The notes under the pieces: generated by a model
Told to the model about the DNA's origin: nothing
Databases searched by the model: none
What the model saw: only the letters and a program-made list of their open reading frames with translations
Made by a program: the position numbers and the translations under genes
Shown: positions 6,593-11,686 of the stretch, piece by piece
How the letters are laid out: the number at the start of each line of letters is the position of its first letter
How positions within the stretch are numbered: the first letter of the stretch is position 1
Assembly (NCBI GenBank): GCA_039188505.1
Contig: JBCCZC010000158.1
Span: 1-11,686, forward strand
Length of the DNA stretch: 11,686 bases
Origin: JBCCZC01 sp039188505
GTDB lineage: Bacteria; Pseudomonadota; Gammaproteobacteria; Xanthomonadales; SZUA-38
Reading direction: 5' to 3'

Positions 6593-8119
6593 GTGACTCA
6601 AATTACTGATTTGTTGGAATCTCTTGGCCTCACCAGTGTCAATCCGGGGACCTGCTTCGGCTTCGATGAGTGGTCCAGCGATAGCGCGGGCGAGATCGAG
6701 TCGCTCAATCCGGCGACCGGCGATCCAATCGCTCGGGTAACGAGCGCGACCGAGGCGGATTACGAGCGTGTCATCACCCGCGCCCAGGAGGTCTTTGCCG
6801 AATGGCGCCAGGTGCCAGCACCGGTCCGGGGCCAGGCCATCCGCCTGTGCACCGAGGCGCTGCGCGAGCACAAGGATGCGCTGGGCAGCCTCGTTGCCCT
6901 CGAGATGGGCAAGATCAAGGCCGAGGGCGATGGTGAGGTCCAGGAAATGATCGACATCGGCGAGTTTGCCGTCGGTCAGTCACGGATGCTCTACGGCCTC
7001 ACGATGCATTCGGAACGCCCGATGCACCGGATGTACGAGCAATGGCATCCGTTCGGCGTCGTCGGTGTGATCTCCGCCTTCAACTTTCCCGTCGCCGTGT
7101 GGGCCTGGAACGCGTTTCTATCGGGAATCTGCGGCAACGCGACGGTCTGGAAGCCCTCGCCCAAGACACCGCTCTGCTCGGTGGCGGTCCAGCACATCTG
7201 CAACCGCGCGCTGGTCGATAGCGGCTATCCGCCGATCTTCCTGCTCTTCAACGACGGCAGCAATGCGCTCGCGCAGCGCTTTGTCGATGATGAGCGCGTC
7301 GCCCTGATGTCGTTCACCGGCTCCTGCGCCGTGGGCCGCGAGGTCGGCAACCGCGTGGCCGCGCGCATGGGTCGGTCCCTGCTGGAGCTCGGCGGCAACA
7401 ACGCCATGATCATCGACAGGACCGCGGACCTGAAGCTCGCGGTGCCCGCTATCGCCTTCGGCGCCGTCGGTACGGCCGGGCAACGCTGCACCACGACCCG
7501 TCGGCTGTTCGTCCATCGCGACATCGCCGATACGATCACGGAAGCGCTCGTGAATGCCTACGGTCAGGTCCGGATCGGCGACCCGCTGCTCGAGGACACG
7601 CTCATGGGTCCGCTCATCGACGCCGGCTCCGTGGGTCGCTTCGAGGCCATGGTCGCCCAGGCTCAGGCCGAGGGGGGCGAGGTGCTCACCGGCGGTGCGG
7701 CCATTGATGGCCCGGGGCATTTCGTGCAGCCGACCATCATCCGGATGCCCGGGCAGACCGAAGCCGTCAAGACCGAGACCTTTGCGCCGATCCTCTATGT
7801 CATGACCTACGATGAGCTCGACGACGTGATGGGCCTCCACAACGCGGTCCCGCAGGGCCTTTCGTCCGCCATCTTCACCACAGATCTGCGGGTCGCCGAG
7901 CGCTTCCTGTCGACCGTTGGCAGCGACTGCGGCATTGCCAATATCAACATCGGCACCTCGGGTGCGGAGATCGGTGGGGCCTTCGGTGGCGAGAAGGAAA
8001 CCGGCGGCGGCCGTGAATCCGGCTCCGACTCCTGGCGCGCCTACATGCGCCGGCAGACGAACACGATCAACTGGAGCCAGGAATTGCCGCTGGCCCAGGG
8101 CATCAAGTTCGACCTCTGA
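6593..8119 (+). CDS. amaB: ALDH7-family aldehyde dehydrogenase (piperideine-6-carboxylate / aminoadipate semialdehyde dehydrogenase, AmaB-like)
   Basis: A 508-residue NAD(P)-dependent aldehyde dehydrogenase closest to the antiquitin/ALDH7 group. The group oxidises alpha-aminoadipate semialdehyde, in equilibrium with piperideine-6-carboxylate, to aminoadipate in lysine and pipecolate catabolism. Visible are the NHISAFNFPVAVW-type cofactor stretch (here ISAFNFPVAVW, about 160-170), FTGSCAVG (241-248), catalytic Glu265 in LLELGGNN and nucleophile Cys299 in GTAGQRCTTTRR. The C-terminal group signature AEIGGAFGGEKETGGGRESG is complete. The GSTxxG cofactor motif has Cys245 in place of Thr. GTG 6593 is chosen because the N-terminus (LLESLGLTSVNPGT) fits the family; the ribosome site is weak, but the bases around the start are strikingly AT-rich. 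Tandem stops TGA-TAG end the gene. No other lysine-breakdown gene is in the window, so the substrate is inferred from the family. Confidence 0.92.
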   Translation: MTQITDLLESLGLTSVNPGTCFGFDEWSSDSAGEIESLNPATGDPIARVTSATEADYERVITRAQEVFAEWRQVPAPVRGQAIRLCTEALREHKDALGSLVALEMGKIKAEGDGEVQEMIDIGEFAVGQSRMLYGLTMHSERPMHRMYEQWHPFGVVGVISAFNFPVAVWAWNAFLSGICGNATVWKPSPKTPLCSVAVQHICNRALVDSGYPPIFLLFNDGSNALAQRFVDDERVALMSFTGSCAVGREVGNRVAARMGRSLLELGGNNAMIIDRTADLKLAVPAIAFGAVGTAGQRCTTTRRLFVHRDIADTITEALVNAYGQVRIGDPLLEDTLMGPLIDAGSVGRFEAMVAQAQAEGGEVLTGGAAIDGPGHFVQPTIIRMPGQTEAVKTETFAPILYVMTYDELDDVMGLHNAVPQGLSSAIFTTDLRVAERFLSTVGSDCGIANINIGTSGAEIGGAFGGEKETGGGRESGSDSWRAYMRRQTNTINWSQELPLAQGIKFDL

Positions 8120-8126
8120 TAGTCCC

Positions 8127-9167
8127 GTGGGAGCCCTGAGTTTCGACCGTCTCCGACCGCTCCTTTTCCGGCTACCGCCGGAGACGGCCCACGGCGTCGC
8201 CATGGGTGGCCTCAAGGCCGCCCAGGGCCTTGGCCTCGGCGGTCTCGTCAGTGGGAAGCCGGATCCACTTCCCGTCAAGGCCATGGGCCTCGAGTTCCCG
8301 AATCCCGTCGGTCTCTCGGCCGGGTTCGACAAGAACGGCGACCATGTCGCGCAGCTTTTCCGGCTGGGCTTCGGCTTCGTCGAGATCGGCACCGTGACGC
8401 CCCGCCCGCAGGCGGGCAACCCCCGGCCGCGGATCTTCCGGATTCCGGAGGCCCAGGCGGTGATCAACCGTCTCGGCTTCAACAACGCGGGTCTCGCCCA
8501 TCTCGTACAGCGGGTTCGCGGACGTCACTTCGACGGCGTGCTCGGCATCAATATCGGCAAGAACAAGGACACGCCCAACGAGCGGGCCACGGAGGACTAC
8601 GTACTGGCGCTGCGCGAGGTCTATGCGCATGCCGACTACGTGACCGTCAACGTGTCCTCACCCAACACGCAAGGACTCCGGGATCTGCAGCATGGCGACG
8701 CGCTTCGCCGGCTGCTCGACGTCCTCCTCGACGAGCGGGATGCGCTCGAGCAGCACCACGGTGTTCGCCGGCCGCTCGTGCTGAAGATCGCTCCGGATCT
8801 CGACGAACCGGCGCTCGCGGAGCTCGTCGACATCCTCAATCAACGCCGCCCGGATGGGGTCTGCGCGACCAACACCACGATCGATCACGGCGCCGTCGCC
8901 GCCCTACCCCACGGCGAGGAGGCCGGTGGGCTGAGCGGAGCGCCCCTGCGCGAACGTTCCACGGCGATACTCCGGCAGCTCACCGCGGACCTCGACGACC
9001 GCATCTGTCTGATCGGTGTGGGCGGGATCATGACCGGCGAAGACGCGGTGGACAAGGTCCAGGCAGGAGCCCGCCTGGTCCAGTTCTACACCGGCTTCAT
9101 CTATCGGGGGCCGGCCCTGATCGCCGAATGCGTGGAGGCGCTGCGTGCGGCTGGCGGCGGACGCTGA
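8127..9167 (+). CDS. pyrD: Dihydroorotate dehydrogenase (quinone), class 2
   Basis: PyrD oxidises dihydroorotate to orotate and passes electrons through FMN to the membrane quinone pool, the fourth step of UMP synthesis. From GTG 8127 the protein has 346 residues (E. coli 336). The N-terminal stretch LRPLLFRLPPETAH is the amphipathic membrane-contact region typical of class 2 enzymes. FMN and substrate motifs are clear: SAGFDKNGD with Lys69, GTVTPRPQAGNPRPR, NRLGFNNAG (from Asn114), VNVSSPNT with the catalytic Ser178, KIAPD (220-224), CATNTTID (246-253) and FYTGFIYRGP near the end. The start lacks a clear ribosome site and lies 7 nt after the aldehyde dehydrogenase stop, so reinitiation or coupling is likely; GTG is the only start that keeps the expected N-terminus. 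The 3' end overlaps murB by 23 nt. Confidence 0.96.
   Translation: MGALSFDRLRPLLFRLPPETAHGVAMGGLKAAQGLGLGGLVSGKPDPLPVKAMGLEFPNPVGLSAGFDKNGDHVAQLFRLGFGFVEIGTVTPRPQAGNPRPRIFRIPEAQAVINRLGFNNAGLAHLVQRVRGRHFDGVLGINIGKNKDTPNERATEDYVLALREVYAHADYVTVNVSSPNTQGLRDLQHGDALRRLLDVLLDERDALEQHHGVRRPLVLKIAPDLDEPALAELVDILNQRRPDGVCATNTTIDHGAVAALPHGEEAGGLSGAPLRERSTAILRQLTADLDDRICLIGVGGIMTGEDAVDKVQAGARLVQFYTGFIYRGPALIAECVEALRAAGGGR
9134..9138 (+). promoter_or_regulatory. Ribosome binding site for murB inside the pyrD 3' end
   Basis: GGAGG stands 6 nt before GTG 9145, within the pyrD frame. It supports this start, which creates a 23-nt overlap with pyrD. Confidence 0.7.
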
Positions 9168-10164
9168 CCTCGCACCGTTCAACACGCTGCGCATACCGGC
9201 CCGCGCCCGGGTCATGGCCCAGGTCGATCACTGGTATGAGATCGAACGCGTTCTGTCGGATCCACGGCTGCGAGATCTGCCGTGCCTGGTCCTTGGCGAA
9301 GGCAGCAATGTCCTGTTCCGAGACGACTATCCGGGGCTGGTACTCCGCATCGCCAACCGCGGACGGGATGTGCTCGACGTCGGGGCGGACGGGCGCGTCC
9401 TCGTCCGGGTCGCGGCTGGCGAGAACTGGCACGGCCTGGTCCTCTGGACCGCATCGCGCGGGCTCTGGGGCATCGAGAACCTGGCCCTGATCCCGGGGAC
9501 GTGCGGGGCTGCCCCGATCCAGAACATCGGCGCCTACGGCGCGCAGCTATCCGATTCGCTGGTCTCCGTGCGCGCGCTCGACCGGACCCGAGGAACGTGG
9601 CGGGATTTCGACGCCCAGGCATGCCGCCTCGGCTACCGCACCAGCCGCTTTCGCGAGGACCCGGACAATCGGTGGTGCATCACGGAGATCCTGCTCGCGC
9701 TCGAGACCGACGGGCGGCCACGGCTGGGCTACCCGGGTGTTGCGGCGTCCCTCGACGCGTTGGAGGCCGAAACCATCGGACCCGCGGACATGGCTGCCGC
9801 CATCAGCGGCATCCGTCAGCGAAAACTGCCCAACCCGCGGGTGACCCCCAACTGCGGCAGCTTCTTCAAGAATCCCGTCGTCGCGGCGGCGACGGCCGAG
9901 CAGCTTCGCGGTCGCTCGCCATCCTGTCCGTGCCATCCTGCCGGCGAGGGCCTGGTGAAGCTCAGCGCGGCCTGGCTGATCGATCAGTGCGGCCTCAAGG
10001 GCCAACGGGTCGGCGGCGCGGCCGTCTCGGACCGGCACGCTCTCGTGCTCATCAACTCCGGCGGTGCGACCGGCAAGGACGTCTGGCAGCTCGCGCTCGA
10101 CGTCCAGGCCCGGGTCTTCGACCGCTTCGGCATTCGTCTAGAGCCCGAACCCCAGATCGTATGA
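9145..10164 (+). CDS. murB: UDP-N-acetylenolpyruvoylglucosamine reductase MurB (type I)
   Basis: MurB is the cytoplasmic FAD enzyme that uses NADPH to reduce UDP-GlcNAc-enolpyruvate to UDP-MurNAc, the second committed step of peptidoglycan synthesis. The 339-residue protein opens with APFNTLRIPA (about 10-19). FAD-binding motifs are LGEGSNVLF (50-58) and ENLALIPGTCGAAPIQNIGAYG (111-132). Tyr164-Arg165 in GYRTSRF match the conserved Tyr-Arg of E. coli MurB. Ser239 in NCGSFFKNP is the proton-donor serine (E. coli Ser229), and Glu335 in the C-terminal LEPEPQ matches E. coli Glu325. KLSAAWLIDQCGLKG is also typical. Unlike E. coli MurB the protein ends a few residues after this glutamate. The strong internal ribosome site and the overlap with pyrD indicate co-expression. 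Confidence 0.97.
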   Translation: MRLAADADLAPFNTLRIPARARVMAQVDHWYEIERVLSDPRLRDLPCLVLGEGSNVLFRDDYPGLVLRIANRGRDVLDVGADGRVLVRVAAGENWHGLVLWTASRGLWGIENLALIPGTCGAAPIQNIGAYGAQLSDSLVSVRALDRTRGTWRDFDAQACRLGYRTSRFREDPDNRWCITEILLALETDGRPRLGYPGVAASLDALEAETIGPADMAAAISGIRQRKLPNPRVTPNCGSFFKNPVVAAATAEQLRGRSPSCPCHPAGEGLVKLSAAWLIDQCGLKGQRVGGAAVSDRHALVLINSGGATGKDVWQLALDVQARVFDRFGIRLEPEPQIV

Positions 10165-10201
10165 GGCCCGGACGGGACCCGTTTGACGCGACCTCTGGTA
10201 C

Positions 10202-10216
10202 CGGCACGACGTGCCG
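10202..10216. repeat. Short perfect inverted repeat downstream of murB
   Basis: CGGCAC, three bases, GTGCCG: a 6-bp GC-rich stem with a 3-nt loop, 37 nt after the murB stop. No T-run follows on either side, so it is not a standard intrinsic terminator. It could protect an mRNA end, be a protein site, or be chance in GC-rich DNA. Confidence 0.3.
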
Positions 10217-10305
10217 TTCGCGTGGCTCGGGCTCGCAACCTGGGCCTTCGGACCACTCGGCGGGCGCCGCTGCTGACTCGCACCCGCCGCGACCTGAACC
10301 CTCGG

Positions 10306-10334
10306 TCGACGGATCGCGCCGGGCCTGCTACGGT
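10306..10334 (+). promoter_or_regulatory. Weak sigma-70-like promoter candidate for the glycosyltransferase gene
   Basis: TCGACG (10306-10311) and TACGGT (10329-10334) stand 17 bp apart, with a TG one base before the second box (extended -10 form). Matches to consensus are only 4/6 and 3/6. It is placed 30 nt before ATG 10364 in the only gap of about 200 bp in the window. The rest of the gap (10165-10305) shows nothing coding. Confidence 0.25.
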
Positions 10335-10363
10335 GCGCGCCACTGAAGGCGCGTTGTCACTCG

Positions 10364-11686
10364 ATGCTCGATACCCGATACCCCCGTCTGCTGCTGCTGG
10401 GCGTCGCCCTGCTATTCATCGCGACCGGCATCGGCCTGAAGGATCCATGGCCGTCCGACGAACCCCGATTCGCGCTGGTCGCCCAGGAGATGGTCGATTC
10501 GGGCCGGTGGTTCTTTCCGACCCGCGGCGGCGAGCTCTATCCGGACAAACCGCCCCTGTTCATGTGGAGCCAGGCCATCGTGCTCGAGCTGAGCGGGTCG
10601 ATCAGGCTCGCCAGCGCCCTGCCGAGCCTGCTTTCGGCCCTGGTCGTGCTCCTGGTCGTCTTCGCCGCAGGTCAACGCTTCTGGAACCCCCGCGTAGGTC
10701 TGCTGGCCGGCCTACTGCTGCTGACGACTCCCCAGTTCGTCCTCGAGGCACGCGCTGGGCAGCTCGACATGATGGTGACCGCGTGGATCGCGCTCGGCTT
10801 CTACGGTTTCCTGCGCCACCTCCGTGACGGACCCGACCGCCGCTGGCTCTTCGTCGGCTTCGCGGCCTGTGGCTTCGGTGTCATCACCAAGGGCGTCGGT
10901 TTCCTACCGCTGCTCGCCTTCCTGGCCTGGCCGTTCCTGCGGCCGGGGACCGGCCGGTCCCCGGCCCTGTTGAACGTCAGGGACGCTCTCGTCGGCGTGC
11001 TCTGTATTCTGGGTGCCATCGCCCTGTGGCTGATCCCGATGCTTTTGCTCGTCGCCTCGAGCGGGGATCCGGCGTTCGAGGCCTATCGTGACAACATCCT
11101 TTTCAAGCAGACCGGCGAGCGCTATGTCGCGCCGTCCCACCACTTCCAGCCCTGGTGGTACTTTCTCGGCGAGGTCATCCCATCGCTGTGGTTTCCCGTC
11201 TTCGTGCTGCTGCCCTGGCTCGTGCCCGCTTGGCGACGCGCAATCCTGGGGGGCAACCGGACGCTGCCGCTCGTGCTCGCCTGGGCGGCGCTGGTCGTGC
11301 TCTTCTTCACCCTGAGCCCGGCGAAGCGCGGGGTCTACATCCTGCCGGCGCTACCGTGGATCTGCCTGGCGGCGGCAACCGAGCTCGACACGCTCGTCGC
11401 CCGCCCCGGTGTGCGTCGCCTTGCGCTCGCGGTCGGCGGGATCGCCGCCACCGCCGGCTTCGCTCTGGGCGTCTGGCTCAGCTTCGCGGAGCCCGAACGA
11501 GCCGCCGGTCTTGCCGCTCGCTACGGCTTCAATCCGACGCCGGTGCCATGGCTCGTCGCCCTCGGAGCGGGGATTGCCACCTTCGTCGCCTGGTATCGCA
11601 GCACGCCTGTCTTGGCCTATGCCGGCACCATGCTGTCGATCTGGCTGGTGCTCGGCCTCGTCATCTATCCGGGGATCAACGACTAC
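10364..11686 (+). CDS. ArnT-like membrane glycosyltransferase (GT83 / PMT_2 family), 3' end beyond the window
   Basis: The frame is open from ATG 10364 to the last base: 441 residues with no stop, so the gene is cut by the window. Enzymes of this family use polyprenyl-phosphate-linked sugars on the periplasmic side of the inner membrane; ArnT itself adds aminoarabinose to lipid A. A first membrane helix (about 8-25) leads into a periplasmic loop with the acidic pair Asp32-Glu33 in WPSDEPRFALV and YPDKPPLFMW (59-68), typical of the family. Further hallmarks are EARAGQLDM (128-136), TKGVGFLPLL (175-184) and SPAKRGVYILPALPW (318-332). Many hydrophobic helices follow. The start has only GAAGG 14 nt upstream, so it is moderately certain. 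The acceptor (lipid A, other glycolipid or protein) cannot be told from sequence; no arn genes are in view, so I give no symbol. Confidence 0.87.
   Translation, partial: MLDTRYPRLLLLGVALLFIATGIGLKDPWPSDEPRFALVAQEMVDSGRWFFPTRGGELYPDKPPLFMWSQAIVLELSGSIRLASALPSLLSALVVLLVVFAAGQRFWNPRVGLLAGLLLLTTPQFVLEARAGQLDMMVTAWIALGFYGFLRHLRDGPDRRWLFVGFAACGFGVITKGVGFLPLLAFLAWPFLRPGTGRSPALLNVRDALVGVLCILGAIALWLIPMLLLVASSGDPAFEAYRDNILFKQTGERYVAPSHHFQPWWYFLGEVIPSLWFPVFVLLPWLVPAWRRAILGGNRTLPLVLAWAALVVLFFTLSPAKRGVYILPALPWICLAAATELDTLVARPGVRRLALAVGGIAATAGFALGVWLSFAEPERAAGLAARYGFNPTPVPWLVALGAGIATFVAWYRSTPVLAYAGTMLSIWLVLGLVIYPGINDY

Noticed and set aside
6580..6609. Nine-codon open frame (ATG to TGA) overlapping the aldehyde dehydrogenase start, a possible leader peptide
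   Set aside because: Too short to judge, no clear ribosome site, and no run of one amino acid or attenuator hairpin beside it.
7118..8485. 455-codon minus-strand frame across the aldehyde dehydrogenase and pyrD
   Set aside because: It spans two well-identified + strand genes and shows no family motif; a GC-rich shadow.
10183..10188. TTGACG as a -35 box for the glycosyltransferase gene
   Set aside because: At the proper distance the sequence is ACGACG, which is not a -10 box, and the site is 180 nt from the gene.
10202..10216. Hairpin after murB as an intrinsic terminator
   Set aside because: The stem is only 6 bp and is not followed by a T-run; kept only as an inverted repeat.
9282..10346. 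354-codon + frame overlapping murB and the gap after it
   Set aside because: Arg/Pro/Gly-rich composition without motifs; the murB frame over the same bases is complete and catalytically intact.
10368..10381. Tandem CGATACC-CGATACC at the glycosyltransferase start
   Set aside because: Two copies of seven bases inside coding sequence; too small to separate from chance.
1..11686. CRISPR arrays, tRNA or rRNA genes, insertion sequences and phage or defence genes
   Set aside because: No spaced direct repeats, no tRNA-like cloverleaf noticed, no transposase or integrase motifs, and coding genes fill nearly all of the window.

Overview
The window is GC-rich (I judge roughly two thirds G+C by eye) and tightly packed. 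Every gene I can support is on the + strand. The gene content suggests a free-living gammaproteobacterium: an E. coli-length Mfd is followed directly by a CsiV-family envelope protein, a gammaproteobacterial arrangement, and there is a membrane-type (class 2) PyrD, an E. coli-like (type I) MurB, an NhaC-family antiporter and an ArnT-like glycosyltransferase. I cannot place it to genus from sequence alone. GTG and TTG starts are common here.

Layout. 1-~90: what looks like the 5' part of a CHASE-domain sensor gene in frame 3, which loses its resemblance abruptly near base 86. 97-732: a cyclic-nucleotide-binding plus rhodanese protein in frame 1, possibly the 3' part of a longer gene. 776-2431: NhaC-family Na+/H+ antiporter with a TTG start. 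2433-5876: mfd. 5866-6576: csiV. 6593-8119: ALDH7/AmaB-type aldehyde dehydrogenase. 8127-9167: pyrD. 9145-10164: murB. 10165-10363: the only sizeable intergenic gap, holding a small hairpin and a weak promoter candidate. 10364-11686: a GT83/ArnT-like membrane glycosyltransferase that runs off the window.

How the genes work together. From the antiporter to murB the gaps are 1, -11, 16, 7 and -23 nt, so these six genes probably share transcripts. They do not form one pathway. They cover Na+/pH homeostasis, transcription-coupled repair, cell-envelope or division upkeep, lysine (pipecolate/aminoadipate) breakdown, UMP synthesis and UDP-MurNAc synthesis. The pyrD-murB overlap joins the uridine-nucleotide supply with the peptidoglycan precursor step that uses UDP-sugars, and csiV, murB and the glycosyltransferase all concern the envelope.

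I found no tRNA, rRNA, CRISPR array, insertion sequence or phage gene, and no stretch over 300 bases without a gene. I see no convincing new multigene system. The most unusual signal is the apparent gene-fusion junction at about 84-93. It is either a real deletion or recombination scar or an assembly chimera.
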